Of a stretch of 64,000 nucleotides of DNA, positions 33,076 through 42,634 are shown piece after piece. Each line of letters starts with the position of its first letter. Position 1 is the stretch's first letter. Source of the DNA: CALJFL01 sp047633055 (GTDB lineage: Bacteria > Pseudomonadota > Gammaproteobacteria > Pseudomonadales > Halieaceae). The position numbers and the translations under genes were made by a program. Location: assembly GCA_047633055.1 (NCBI GenBank), contig JBLIEI010000011.1, positions 14,306 through 78,305 on the forward strand, given 5' to 3'. The notes beneath the pieces were generated by a model, which searched no databases, was not told where the DNA came from, and saw only the letters and a list, made by a program, of their open reading frames with translations.

Positions 33076-34347
33076 CTATAAGGCTTTTTTAGTTTTATTC
33101 CCGTCACTCCAAGAAAGACCGTCCACTGTTTCACCAAAGTGCTTGGATATCGCCCGTAGCACTACAATATTTTCTTCTTTGTTGAGTTGAAAGTCCGGGT
33201 CGACTGCAGTGCGCGCAATCACTACCCCATGCTTTTCATCAACCCAGATATTCTGTCCCCAGATGCCGGATGCAAAATATTCCCCGTCATAGTCTTTCGG
33301 TACCCACCATTGGTATTGATAGCCACGAATGTCTCTAACCTGTTCAGGCTGCAGGTGAGGGGAGTCGGGAATGGTTGCTGCGGAAATCCATTCCTGCGAT
33401 AGGAGTTGCTGGCCCTGCCAGCTGCCACCCAGTCGATAGAGTTCGCCCAGTCTCGCAAAATCCCGCAAGGTCGCATTCAGGCAACAAAAGGTAACGGCTG
33501 CCCCCACGCCGCTACCGTCGAGTAACCAGTTGGCATCGGCCTCCATACCCATGGGCTGCCATAATCGTTCTTCAATAATATTTACAAACGGCTGTTGAAA
33601 AGCTTTTTCTACCAGCCAGCCCAGAATTTGCGTATCACTGGAGCGATACTCCCAACGCGTGCCTGGCTTTTCTTCCCGTTTGTAATTGCCGATTAACGCA
33701 TTAATAGGCACGCCGAAAATCCACGTGGCATTGGTGACCCATTGAATGTCGGAAAATGCTATAGCCGTGTTGCCACCTGGCTTACCGTAAGACTCGTCAA
33801 AATCAATCCCTGAAGACATCTGCAAAACGTCTTTAATACGGGTCTCGCCGTAAGCTCTGCCTTTGAGTTCGGGTATGTATTGTTCAATGCGGTCATCAAT
33901 GCTGCCAATTTTGCCGTCGTCCAAGGCCATACCCACCAGGGTAGCGACGAAGCTCTTCGCTACCGACCAGCTGGTGTGTAAACTCTTCTCGGTTTCGCCA
34001 AAACGGTATTGCTCGTTGACGATCACGCCGTCCTTAATAACTAAAAGTCCGGTAGTAACCGTGCGCTCGAGATAGCTATCGAGGTTAAGTTCTTGCCCTC
34101 TGAAGCTATAGTTGAGTTCCAGTGGCTTTGAATCATTGGGCCATTGATGGCTTGCTTTGCCTTTACGAATAAGTTGTGACGGGTAAATTCTATCCATATT
34201 ACGGAAGTGATCGATCCGCTCTCCGGGCAGGAATGTCTTGTTCATCCCGGCGGGACTGAACTTAGCCCACGGTTGATAGTAGGTCAGGAAGACTGCAGCT
34301 GTTAGTGCCACCAAGAGTACTGCGCTGTATTTAATCCAGCTTGTCAT
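33076..34347 (-). CDS. Serine hydrolase, class C beta-lactamase family
   Basis: A 423-residue beta-lactamase/DD-peptidase-fold hydrolase with an N-terminal membrane anchor (residues 7-24). The catalytic SxxK motif is Ser128-Val-Ala-Lys131 in HTSWSVAKSF. A second-motif candidate is WEYRSSDTQ and the third region is GIWGQNIWVDEKHGVV. Members of this group in marine Gammaproteobacteria act as esterases, amidases or peptidases rather than antibiotic-resistance enzymes. It is monocistronic; neighbours do not indicate the substrate. Confidence 0.9.
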   Translation of the reverse strand: MTSWIKYSAVLLVALTAAVFLTYYQPWAKFSPAGMNKTFLPGERIDHFRNMDRIYPSQLIRKGKASHQWPNDSKPLELNYSFRGQELNLDSYLERTVTTGLLVIKDGVIVNEQYRFGETEKSLHTSWSVAKSFVATLVGMALDDGKIGSIDDRIEQYIPELKGRAYGETRIKDVLQMSSGIDFDESYGKPGGNTAIAFSDIQWVTNATWIFGVPINALIGNYKREEKPGTRWEYRSSDTQILGWLVEKAFQQPFVNIIEERLWQPMGMEADANWLLDGSGVGAAVTFCCLNATLRDFARLGELYRLGGSWQGQQLLSQEWISAATIPDSPHLQPEQVRDIRGYQYQWWVPKDYDGEYFASGIWGQNIWVDEKHGVVIARTAVDPDFQLNKEENIVVLRAISKHFGETVDGLSWSDGNKTKKAL

Positions 34348-34541
34348 TATTTCCTCAAAACCCAGCGTGGTGGGGGTTAATGGGCGGGTCTGGTGTGTAC
34401 TTTAGTGGCTGCGTGTCAATCTACAATAGGTTAACGTCACCGGCATGGTGAACAGCTGGGGCATGCTCTGAAAACCACACGGCCGAGATCAACCGCTTGC
34501 AGCGATGAACCAGCGATCTCTTTTAATCTCTTGAAATAGAA

Positions 34542-35363
34542 TTAGTCAGGGTCTGTCGAAAAATCGGCTTTTCGTTTTTCCATGAAGGCTTTTAAGCCTT
34601 CCATCTGATGTTTGCCACTCGCGACTCTGTGCACCTGTTTCCTTTCTGTTGCCAAAGCTTCCTTTTCAGGAGTGGTTGCGGCGCCGATCACACATTGTAG
34701 TACAGCCGACACCGACCATGGCGGTTTGGCGGCGAGTTCCTGGGCCAGGTCGACTGCTTTCTGTTGCAGTACATCGTTAGGCCAGACTTCCTGGACCAGT
34801 CCGATTTCCAGGGCCTTGGGCCCCGATATCTTTTTAGCGCGCAAAATAATATTCAAGGCCTGAGCGCGTCCCACGCAGTGGGTCAATCGAACCGTACCAC
34901 CCCAAGATGGCATCACGCCTATATCAAGCTCTGGCAAGCCGATCTGGCAGCCCTCCTGGGCTGCCAGGCGAAAGTGGCAAGCCAGCGGCAACTCCAGCCC
35001 CCCGCCCAGGCAGTATCCGCAAAGCACAGCGATAACAGGCTTATGCAATTGCTCTATCATCTGCAGAACCCGCAAGCGCTGATCAAGTAGACCATCCATC
35101 GAGCCCTTTTGCTCGATTCCGGTGTCGAGTTGCTTCAAATTCATGCCTACTGAGAAATTCTTATTTCCGGCGCCGCGTATCACTATGGCGCGGACGCTGT
35201 TGTCTTGGGCAAGCTCAGGAAGTACGACTTCTAATGTATCGATGAACTCCAGAGTCATCCTGTTCATAGGAGCGTCGTTGTTGACAATGATGGCCACGGG
35301 GCCATGACGCTCCAGAATCAAAGCGGGTTTTGTATCTGCCAATGCAGGCTTCGTATCGGTCAC
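34542..35363 (-). CDS. Enoyl-CoA hydratase/isomerase family protein
   Basis: A 273-residue crotonase-fold protein. The oxyanion-hole segments NFSVGMNLKQLD and GYCLGGGLELPLACHFRLA and the second acidic block LPELDIGVMPSWGGT are all present, with both usual Glu positions kept. The N-terminus has a small internal repeat (DTKPALA-DTKPAL) encoded by two diverged 21-base copies, which precedes the fold. It is probably involved in fatty-acid or other acyl-CoA metabolism and is not linked to the CoA cluster of the island by position. Confidence 0.92.
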   Translation of the reverse strand: MTDTKPALADTKPALILERHGPVAIIVNNDAPMNRMTLEFIDTLEVVLPELAQDNSVRAIVIRGAGNKNFSVGMNLKQLDTGIEQKGSMDGLLDQRLRVLQMIEQLHKPVIAVLCGYCLGGGLELPLACHFRLAAQEGCQIGLPELDIGVMPSWGGTVRLTHCVGRAQALNIILRAKKISGPKALEIGLVQEVWPNDVLQQKAVDLAQELAAKPPWSVSAVLQCVIGAATTPEKEALATERKQVHRVASGKHQMEGLKAFMEKRKADFSTDPD

Positions 35364-35425
35364 AGTAGGCGCTTTCCATGGTTAGATGCTATTTTATGAG
35401 ACACGGTAACAGAAGGAATACGAAG

Positions 35426-35704
35426 ATGGATCAGACTCTACAAGCTTTTTCAGATTACGCGTTGGCTTTTGAAGAAACTTATATCGACGACAATTGGGAG
35501 CGGCTGAGACAGTACTTCTCCGATGATGCAAGCTATGAGGTTAGAGGCGGGCCAATGGCCTGTGAAATACAGGGTGTGGACGCGATTCTGGCTGGCCTTA
35601 AGAAGTCTATTGATGGCTTGGATCGTCAGTGCGACGACCGCAAGCTGGAACTGAGAGGAACGCCGGTGAGGCAAGCCGGCGATCTTGATGGTTCATACAT
35701 TTAG
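35426..35704 (+). CDS. Shortened SnoaL/NTF2-like protein
   Basis: A 92-residue protein with the N-terminal part of a SnoaL/NTF2-like domain (ALAFEETYIDDNWERLRQYF, then GGPMACEIQGVDAILAGLKKS). Family members of this type usually continue for another 45-50 residues with a long beta-sheet; here the frame stops after GDLDGSYI. AAGGAAT supports the ATG at 35426. The missing C-terminal strands suggest a truncated, probably non-functional gene, with the convergent SUMF1-like gene beginning its end 28 bp later. It could still be a short variant. Confidence 0.55.
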   Translation: MDQTLQAFSDYALAFEETYIDDNWERLRQYFSDDASYEVRGGPMACEIQGVDAILAGLKKSIDGLDRQCDDRKLELRGTPVRQAGDLDGSYI

Positions 35705-35731
35705 GCAGTTGTGAAAAAACGCGGTGCCGCG

Positions 35732-36535
35732 CTATAGCGGGACTTCCATAGCCACTCGAAACCCCAGGTCGGGAGTGTGAGCAGAGCGTAGGGCGGAGGC
35801 GCGTACGCTGGCGCGTATGGACCAGCCATCGGAATTTTTCGAGCCGCCGCGCAGTTCCCTCAAATCGCAATTGCCGAACAAGGTGGGCATACCGTTATCG
35901 GGTGGCGCCACATTGGAGTCGATACAATCTTTAGTCCACTCCCAGACATTGCCGTGCATGTCGTGCAGGCCCCAGGGGTTGGCAGCGAAAGATCCAACCG
36001 GCGCTATTCTGCCGGTGAAGTTAGAATTACAGTCCACGCAGTTGGCATTGTTTTCACCGACATCGCTGCCCCAGCTGTACGCAGTAGTGGTTCCTGCACG
36101 CGCTGCGTATTCCCACTCTGAGGAACTGGGTAGTCGATAGTGGTGACCAGACTCTCTGCTGAGCCAGTTTGTGTAGGCTTCGGCCTCGTCAAAGCTCAGG
36201 CCGGCGATCGGTTGGTCTTCATCACCCTCGGAGATTTTTTTTTGGATGCCCGAAAGGCTGGATTCTAAAAATTGTCGATACTGGGTATTGGTGATTTCCG
36301 TCGTACTGAAGGCAAGAGTGTAGCCAATGGTGACCCGGCCGAGATCTTTTTGCTCCGATCTGCCACCTCCAAGCACAAAATTTCCTTGGGGAATTACCAC
36401 CATGGTCGGGCCTTTGCCACCGGATCGAAGAGAGTCACTGAACTGCTTGCCAGTGTCGAATTCTGCAGCGGCGACGATCAGCGGGACGAGAGCAAATAAA
36501 AGTACAATAGACAACTGCAGTGGAAAAGTGCGCAT
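35732..36535 (-). CDS. SUMF1/EgtB/PvdO family protein, exported
   Basis: A 267-residue protein with a signal peptide (MRTFPLQLSIVLLFALVPLIVAAA) and a formylglycine-generating-enzyme-like (SUMF1) domain. Diagnostic blocks are TEITNTQYRQFL, YRLPSSSEWEYAARAGT, GLHDMHGNVWEWTKDC and the end DLGFRVAM. The catalytic Cys pair of true formylglycine-generating enzymes, expected after RGGS, is absent (RGGSKNSDGWSIRAS), so it is not a sulfatase activator. No sulfatase gene is nearby. Four other cysteines (NCVDC, KDC, NC) could form disulfides in the periplasm. Confidence 0.88.
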   Translation of the reverse strand: MRTFPLQLSIVLLFALVPLIVAAAEFDTGKQFSDSLRSGGKGPTMVVIPQGNFVLGGGRSEQKDLGRVTIGYTLAFSTTEITNTQYRQFLESSLSGIQKKISEGDEDQPIAGLSFDEAEAYTNWLSRESGHHYRLPSSSEWEYAARAGTTTAYSWGSDVGENNANCVDCNSNFTGRIAPVGSFAANPWGLHDMHGNVWEWTKDCIDSNVAPPDNGMPTLFGNCDLRELRGGSKNSDGWSIRASVRASALRSAHTPDLGFRVAMEVPL

Positions 36536-36597
36536 AACGTTCTCCTTGGGCCGCGTTTATGGGGCTATAACGTTAAGATAGACCAAATTCAGGATAT

Positions 36598-36617
36598 TGC
36601 ATCCTCCTGGAGGTGCA
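36598..36617. repeat. Small hairpin in promoter region
   Basis: TGCATCCTCC and GGAGGTGCA form arms separated by one base, with one bulged base. It lies in the 243-bp spacer between the SUMF1-like gene and the TVP38-reductase gene. Function unknown. Confidence 0.3.
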
Positions 36618-36778
36618 TCTGTACGTCGATTGTCGTCGTCGGTAATGCCCCCAGCACATTCAGTCGCGCGGGGCCGAGAAAGTCAGATATCGTCCGGGTG
36701 AACTGTTATTGTAGTCGGCGGTCTATCTTGGCGATCAATTGGTCATAAAAATTTAACAACGGGAGGCTTTTCACGCTC

Positions 36779-38914
36779 ATGAGTATAAAAAAATTATTGG
36801 TGTTGGCAATTGTGCTGTTGTTCGTTGCGGCATTTTTTGCGCTGGATCTGGGGCAGTATTTCAGTTTGGAATATCTAAAGGCCAATCAGGCCAGGTTCGA
36901 CGAATTCTATGCTGAGAATCCCGCCCTGACGGTATTGGTGTTCTTCCTGGTGTATGTCGGTGTTACTGGGCTCTCGCTGCCAGGGGCCGCCATTATGACT
37001 ATGGCCGCAGGCGCGCTGTTTGGCCTGGTGACGGGTCTGTTAATAGTGTCTTTTGCCAGTAGCATAGGCGCGACCCTGGCCTTCTTGTTCTCTCGGTTTT
37101 TGTTGCGAGATTCCATTCAGGATCGTTTTTCAAAGCAGCTGACGGCCATCAACGAGGGCATTGACCGGGATGGCGCGTTCTACCTGTTTACGCTTCGCCT
37201 GGTGCCGGTATTTCCGTTTTTTGTAATCAACCTGGTCATGGGACTGACCCCCATCAAAACCGCGACGTTTTACTGGGTGAGTCAGGTAGGGATGCTGGCA
37301 GGAACAGTCGTCTTTGTGAATGCCGGGACCCAGTTAGGTCAGCTGGAGAGCCTGTCCGGAATTTTATCGCCAGGAATTATTGCCTCCTTTATCTTGCTGG
37401 GAGTGTTCCCCTTAATCGCCAAAGCCATAATCGGTAAACTGGCTGCGCGCAAGGTGTATAAGAACTTTTCGCGCCCCAAATCTTTCGACACCAATATGGT
37501 GGTGATAGGGGCAGGGGCAGGTGGCTTGGTCAGCTCTTATATAGCCGCGGCTGTTAAGGCCCGGGTAACCCTCATCGAAAAACATCAAATGGGCGGTGAT
37601 TGCCTCAATACCGGTTGCGTACCCTCCAAGGCGTTGATCCGCTCTGCCAAATTCATGTCGCACATTAGCCGTGCAGAAGAATTTGGAATTTCAGACGCGT
37701 CAGCCCGCGTTGACTTTGCCAAAGTGATGGCTAGAGTAAAAGAGGTGATCGCCAAAATCGAACCCCATGATTCAGTGGAGCGCTATAATGGTCTGGGTGT
37801 GGATGTAGAAATCGGTGAGGCGAAAATACTCTCCCCCTTCAGCGTAGAGGTGAACGGCCGTACTATTAATACGCGCAGTATTGTTATCGCCAGTGGTGGG
37901 CGTCCGTTTATTCCCCCTATTCCGGGTCTCGAGGACAGCGGTTATCTGACGTCTGACACGATATGGGACATGCCCGCTCTGCCCCCCCGTCTTGTAGTGC
38001 TTGGAGGCGGTCCTATCGGTTGCGAATTGACCCAGAGCTTTGCGCGACTTGGCAGCGAGGTTGTGCAGGTTGAAATGTTGCCGCGCATTATGATCAAGGA
38101 AGATGAAGAGATCTCCGAGATGGTCAAGCAACGCATGATCAGTGAGGGCGTCGATGTACGCACCAGCACCACAGCGGTAGAGGTCGTGCGTGAAGGTGAG
38201 GACAAGTTCCTGATCTGTGAGAGTGGCGGAGAGCGCTCCCGTATTCCTTTCGATGAGATACTGGTCGCCGTTGGCCGCAAAGCCAACACCACGGGCTTTG
38301 GCTTGGAGGAATTGGGCATTCCATTGAACCCCAATGGCACCGTGACGGTTAATGAATATTTGCAAACGCTATACCCCAATATTTATGCGGTAGGGGATGT
38401 CGCCGGCCCCTATCAATTTACCCACGTCGCGGCTCACCAAGCATGGTTCGCAGCGGTCAATTCGCTGTTTGGAGCGTTTAAAAAATTCAAGGCCGATTAT
38501 TCAGTGATCCCCTGGGCAACGTTTGTGGAGCCTGAGGTTGCTCGTGTAGGGCTTAATGAGCAAGACGCTAAAGAGGCGGGTGTTGACTATGAGCTCACCC
38601 GCTACGGCATTGATGACCTGGACAGAGCTATTGCCGACAGTGAGGCAGAGGGCTTTGTTAAAGTCCTCACCGTACCGGGCAAGGACAAGATTCTGGGCGT
38701 GACTATCGTCGGCGAGCACGCTGGCGATCTTATCGCTGAATATGTTCTGGCTATGCGGCATGGCCTGGGGCTGAACAAGATACTGGGTACCATACACATT
38801 TACCCCACGCTGGCGGAATCCAATAAGTATGCAGCCGGAGAGTGGAAGCGGGCACATGCGCCGGAAAAGTTATTGCTATGGGTAGAGAAGTTTCATACCT
38901 GGTTACGCGGCTAG
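36779..38914 (+). CDS. TVP38/TMEM64 membrane domain fused to a mercuric-reductase-like flavoprotein
   Basis: A 711-residue fusion. Residues 1-225 form a TVP38/TMEM64 (DedA-like) membrane domain with about five helices, including GVTGLSLPGAAIMTMAAGALFG and RLVPVFPFFVINLVMG. Residues 240-711 form a pyridine nucleotide-disulfide oxidoreductase with GAGAGGL, the redox pair CLNTGC near residues 275-280, a second GGGPIGCE nucleotide loop, YAVGDVAG and the C-terminal HIYPTLAE base of the lipoamide-dehydrogenase/mercuric-reductase type. GGGAGG precedes the start. The fusion occurs in several bacterial groups; it couples a redox disulfide to a membrane domain, and the substrate is not known. Confidence 0.92.
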   Translation: MSIKKLLVLAIVLLFVAAFFALDLGQYFSLEYLKANQARFDEFYAENPALTVLVFFLVYVGVTGLSLPGAAIMTMAAGALFGLVTGLLIVSFASSIGATLAFLFSRFLLRDSIQDRFSKQLTAINEGIDRDGAFYLFTLRLVPVFPFFVINLVMGLTPIKTATFYWVSQVGMLAGTVVFVNAGTQLGQLESLSGILSPGIIASFILLGVFPLIAKAIIGKLAARKVYKNFSRPKSFDTNMVVIGAGAGGLVSSYIAAAVKARVTLIEKHQMGGDCLNTGCVPSKALIRSAKFMSHISRAEEFGISDASARVDFAKVMARVKEVIAKIEPHDSVERYNGLGVDVEIGEAKILSPFSVEVNGRTINTRSIVIASGGRPFIPPIPGLEDSGYLTSDTIWDMPALPPRLVVLGGGPIGCELTQSFARLGSEVVQVEMLPRIMIKEDEEISEMVKQRMISEGVDVRTSTTAVEVVREGEDKFLICESGGERSRIPFDEILVAVGRKANTTGFGLEELGIPLNPNGTVTVNEYLQTLYPNIYAVGDVAGPYQFTHVAAHQAWFAAVNSLFGAFKKFKADYSVIPWATFVEPEVARVGLNEQDAKEAGVDYELTRYGIDDLDRAIADSEAEGFVKVLTVPGKDKILGVTIVGEHAGDLIAEYVLAMRHGLGLNKILGTIHIYPTLAESNKYAAGEWKRAHAPEKLLLWVEKFHTWLRG

Positions 38915-38954
38915 AACAGCATGTGGCCAGGACTGGCTTCACAATGGAAATTGA

Positions 38955-40046
38955 CTACGAATCTGGCAAGGTACTGACCAGGTTCGGCGCAGAGCATCCG
39001 ACGCGGGTACGGTCCATTCTATGCGAATGTCTATACTTCATTGGTGACGTGCCAAACCAACGATAAAATGCGCGTGTAAGGCAGGCCGAATCGGCATAAC
39101 CTAAACGCTCCGCTACCTCTCTAATTGTCACAGAATTTGACACTAATAACCTGATTGCGAGCGACTTCCGCACATCGTCAGTTAATGATTTGAAGGACGT
39201 ATTTTCCAGAGCCAGGCGACGGTACAAAGTGGTCTCGGAGATTCCAAGTGTGCCGGCTATCGATTTCGCAGCGATTCCATGCTGCAAGCCTAGCGACATG
39301 ATTATTGACCTCACCTGATCGGAAAATAATTCGACGCCGGCATCTTCAACTGCAGTTTTCTCAAGCTGGTGCTCTAGTATATTGGCAAGATGTTGGTCGC
39401 CAAGTGAGGAGCATATACTCAGGTCATCGCTGCGGAAATGTAGTCGATTAGACGACTGTCCGAAAATCACCGGGGCATTAAAAACACGCTCATAGGGTCG
39501 GTTGTCATTACCTATACGGTCATGTTCGAACTCGACCAGCACAAGGCTGCTTGAATTTCCGGAAAGCAGTTGTATCAGTCGCCAGCAATGTCCGAGCGAG
39601 CACTCATTGTCTTGACGGCGATGAAGAATACGATTGTCATCCATCTTATATTCCAGAGACGCAAACTTACCGTCCCGTTTCAAAATGATTTTAGAGTTAT
39701 CCTGAATCTCGCTGAAGTAGTGACTAAAACCCCGTAACGCAATTTCCAGGCTCCTCGAACCTAGAAACAGGTACCCAACTGCCCCTAGTCTCTCCGGGCC
39801 TCCGCATTGGGAAACCTCCAGTCCCAGATGGGGACGATTCAATTCAACGGCGAGCCACTCGATATACTCACAGTATCGTCGAAGAGATACGCGTTCGATG
39901 TTTTCACCCCGGACCCGCAATTCGAATTGGCGCAAACCTTGGCTGACAACTTCCGGGGCTGTGTCAATTGCATCACAAAATCCGAGAACGTATTGTCGCG
40001 AAATTGTCGATTCGGGTCGCGAGCTTGGGAGCGGTGCACTGCGCAT
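38955..40046 (-). CDS. AraC family transcriptional regulator
   Basis: A 363-residue regulator with an N-terminal arabinose-binding-like domain (about residues 25-210) and a C-terminal AraC helix-turn-helix pair (AKSIAGTLGISETTLYRRL and IREVAERLGYADSACLTRAFYRWFG). AGGAAC precedes the start. It is divergent from the PQQ-dependent dehydrogenase gene across 239 bp of very AT-rich DNA, so it probably regulates that dehydrogenase and perhaps the TonB receptor that follows. Confidence 0.93.
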   Translation of the reverse strand: MRSAPLPSSRPESTISRQYVLGFCDAIDTAPEVVSQGLRQFELRVRGENIERVSLRRYCEYIEWLAVELNRPHLGLEVSQCGGPERLGAVGYLFLGSRSLEIALRGFSHYFSEIQDNSKIILKRDGKFASLEYKMDDNRILHRRQDNECSLGHCWRLIQLLSGNSSSLVLVEFEHDRIGNDNRPYERVFNAPVIFGQSSNRLHFRSDDLSICSSLGDQHLANILEHQLEKTAVEDAGVELFSDQVRSIIMSLGLQHGIAAKSIAGTLGISETTLYRRLALENTSFKSLTDDVRKSLAIRLLVSNSVTIREVAERLGYADSACLTRAFYRWFGTSPMKYRHSHRMDRTRVGCSAPNLVSTLPDS

Positions 40047-40285
40047 GGATGTTCCTGTTCCGGCAAAACTATTTTGGTAGTAATAGTTAAATTTCTACAT
40101 TAATCGATCATATAATGGAAGATATTATCAATTATTTGAATGTTATTATTAATTAACAAACCGCGCATTCAACTATATTGGCGCTACACTCTTGCAGTGA
40201 CACTAAAAATAACAGGCGCCCAGCCCAACCGCTGAGTTGAGCTGGCGTTGCGAAGACGTCGCACGATAATCATTTTGGGGTTTCA

Positions 40286-42424
40286 ATGTACAAAACTATA
40301 CCGGTCATACTCTTACTTTGCTTCTCGGTCGCTGCGTGTGATCGAACATCGCAACCCACGAATCTCCTAGTGGAGGATGAGCGGACTTTATCGTCTGAAA
40401 CCGGCCTCAGCGCTGTAAATGAAGAGAGAATTGTAAATGCGGATTCAGAGGCTCATAACTGGCTCACCCATGGGCGGGATTACAGTGAGCAAAGGTATTC
40501 TCCACTCGATCGTATCAACAAACAGAATGTCGGCACACTGGGGCTGGCATGGGAGGCGGATGTTGGATCTACAAGGGGTTTGGAGTCAACGCCTTTGGTC
40601 ATTGACGGTAAGATGTATGTCACCAGTACCTGGTCGCGGGTAATAGCCTTGGACGCGAAGTCAGGCGCGATTCTGTGGCGATACGATCCTGAAGTCCCAA
40701 AAGCCTGGGCCAAAAAGTTGTGCTGCGATATCGTCAATCGAGGCCTTGCGGCATGGGGGAAAAACCTGTTTCTTGGTACACTTGACGGCCGACTCGTTTC
40801 GCTAGATCGTGAAACTGGGAAGCTTGTCTGGGAAGTCGATACCCTAACCGATCGAACAAAGTCGTATTCAATTACTGGCGCTCCCAGGGTTGTTAAAGAC
40901 AAGGTAATTATCGGCAACGGCGGAGCTGAATACGGTGTGCGTGGATACGTCAGCGCATATGACGCCGATACCGGGGATCTGGCTTGGCGATTTTTCACGG
41001 TTCCCGGCGATCCCCAAAACCCATTTGAAAATCCAGCGCTGGAAATGGCGTCTAAAACCTGGCTTGGCGTCGAGGAATGGGCCGGACTGGGCGGGACAGC
41101 GTGGGATTCCATGGCGTACGATCCCGAACTTGATCTGCTCTATGTTGGCACGGGAAACGGCTCACCCTGGTCGCGTGGTGCTCGCAGCCCCGGTGGCGGA
41201 GATAATCTGTTCCTCTCCTCAATCCTTGCCTTGAATCCTGATACCGGCAGCCTGCAGTGGTACTACCAAACAACACCCGGTGATAACTGGGATTACACGG
41301 CTACACAACATATGATTCTGGCTGATCTGGATATCGATGGTGATCAACGTAAGGTGTTAATGCAAGCACCCAAAAATGGATTTTTCTACGTGCTTGACCG
41401 GATTACCGGTGAACTGATCTCCGCAGAGAAATACGTTTACGTTAACTGGGCGAGTCACATAGACAAAGTGACAGGGCGCCCGGTTGAAACCGGCATCGGC
41501 ACCTACAACACAGAAAAAGACGCCTATGTTTTCCCTTCAGCGGCCGGCGCCCACAACTGGCATCCCATGTCTTATAGCCCTTCTACCGGGTTGGTTTATA
41601 TTCCGACGCGTGATATTGGCTGGGTGTATACAGCAGAAGATGACAAGTGGTTCACCTATGGCGTCGACGATCCGCAAGAACTGTTGGGTGAGCAACAGCC
41701 CCCCAAAACGAGGGGGAGCCTGAAGGCCTGGGACCCAGTGAATCAACAGCTGGCTTGGGAACACGAGACCCCGTTGATATGGAACGGCGGTGTTTTGTCG
41801 ACAGCAGGTGGTTTGGTGTTTCATGGCACAGGTGAGGGACACTTTCTGGTGTTAGATGCCGAAACGGGTAAGGCACTGAAGAAGATAGAAACCGGAACTG
41901 GGATGATCGCACCGCCAATCACTTATTCAGTCGGCAATATACAATATGTGGCTGTCTTGGCAGGATGGGGCGGGCCGGCATTCAATACAATGCAGGGCAC
42001 CGAAGCGGCAATAGAATTTTCGAATGCTGGCAGACTATTGGTTTTTAAACTCCACGGTGAATCGGTAGCGCTGCCTGATCCTCAGATACCGCTATCGGAC
42101 TTTTTTGCGCCCGCGGACCTGCACGCAGCCCCGGAAACCATAGAGCAGGGTCGAATGCTCTATGTACCAAACTGCGGATCTTGTCACGGCGTCTACGGCA
42201 GCACACCCCTTTTACCCGACCTGCGACGGCTGACGGCCGAGAAGCACACTATTTTCGATACGATCGTACGCGGAGGAATTCTTGAGCATAACGGCATGGC
42301 AAGTTTTGCACAGGAGCTAGGTAAAAACGAGGTTGACGCGATTCAGGCTTACATTGCTCAGATGGCACGGGATGCCATCCGAGCGAGATCAGCGCAGAAC
42401 TCAAATGAGGAGCCTGATCACTAA
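40286..42424 (+). CDS. PQQ-dependent quinohemoprotein dehydrogenase, lipoprotein form
   Basis: A 712-residue pyrroloquinoline-quinone dehydrogenase (type II alcohol dehydrogenase-like) with a C-terminal cytochrome c domain. The vicinal Cys pair of the active site is at about residues 145-146 (KKLCCDIVNRG), the metal/catalytic region is GTGNGSPWSRG then GGGDNLFLSS, and the heme motif CGSCHG is near residue 630. The N-terminus is a lipoprotein signal ending LLLCFSVAAC with Cys18 and Asp19; an Asp at +2 normally keeps a lipoprotein in the inner membrane. It likely oxidises an alcohol or aldehyde in the periplasm. Regulated probably by the divergent AraC protein. Calcium versus lanthanide use was not decided. 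Confidence 0.92.
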   Translation: MYKTIPVILLLCFSVAACDRTSQPTNLLVEDERTLSSETGLSAVNEERIVNADSEAHNWLTHGRDYSEQRYSPLDRINKQNVGTLGLAWEADVGSTRGLESTPLVIDGKMYVTSTWSRVIALDAKSGAILWRYDPEVPKAWAKKLCCDIVNRGLAAWGKNLFLGTLDGRLVSLDRETGKLVWEVDTLTDRTKSYSITGAPRVVKDKVIIGNGGAEYGVRGYVSAYDADTGDLAWRFFTVPGDPQNPFENPALEMASKTWLGVEEWAGLGGTAWDSMAYDPELDLLYVGTGNGSPWSRGARSPGGGDNLFLSSILALNPDTGSLQWYYQTTPGDNWDYTATQHMILADLDIDGDQRKVLMQAPKNGFFYVLDRITGELISAEKYVYVNWASHIDKVTGRPVETGIGTYNTEKDAYVFPSAAGAHNWHPMSYSPSTGLVYIPTRDIGWVYTAEDDKWFTYGVDDPQELLGEQQPPKTRGSLKAWDPVNQQLAWEHETPLIWNGGVLSTAGGLVFHGTGEGHFLVLDAETGKALKKIETGTGMIAPPITYSVGNIQYVAVLAGWGGPAFNTMQGTEAAIEFSNAGRLLVFKLHGESVALPDPQIPLSDFFAPADLHAAPETIEQGRMLYVPNCGSCHGVYGSTPLLPDLRRLTAEKHTIFDTIVRGGILEHNGMASFAQELGKNEVDAIQAYIAQMARDAIRARSAQNSNEEPDH

Positions 42425-42634
42425 CGCAGTCGCGCTGCGCATTACAAAAAAATATAAAAAAAGTAGAGATTATGAAAAATAGTCCACTGAATTCCTGCCA
42501 ATTCATGGATTCCAGAAGACCGTCTTAACGGGGTAGAAAGTGGCATTATTACAGTTCTGACAGCATGAAATTGAACTTCTCCAGTGCTATTGTTTAGGTG
42601 TTGGTATCAAAAATATAATACAAGGGATACAAGA

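Noticed and set aside
35732..36535. Annotation as formylglycine-generating sulfatase activator
   Set aside because: The essential Cys pair is absent and no sulfatase is nearby.
37772..38365. Open frame of 197 codons antisense to the TVP38-reductase fusion
   Set aside because: It mirrors the conserved nucleotide-binding region of the real gene and has no start signal or domain.
40480..41112. Open frame of 210 codons on the minus strand within the PQQ dehydrogenase gene
   Set aside because: It is fully inside a well-supported gene and has low-complexity Ser/Pro/Thr composition typical of an antisense shadow.
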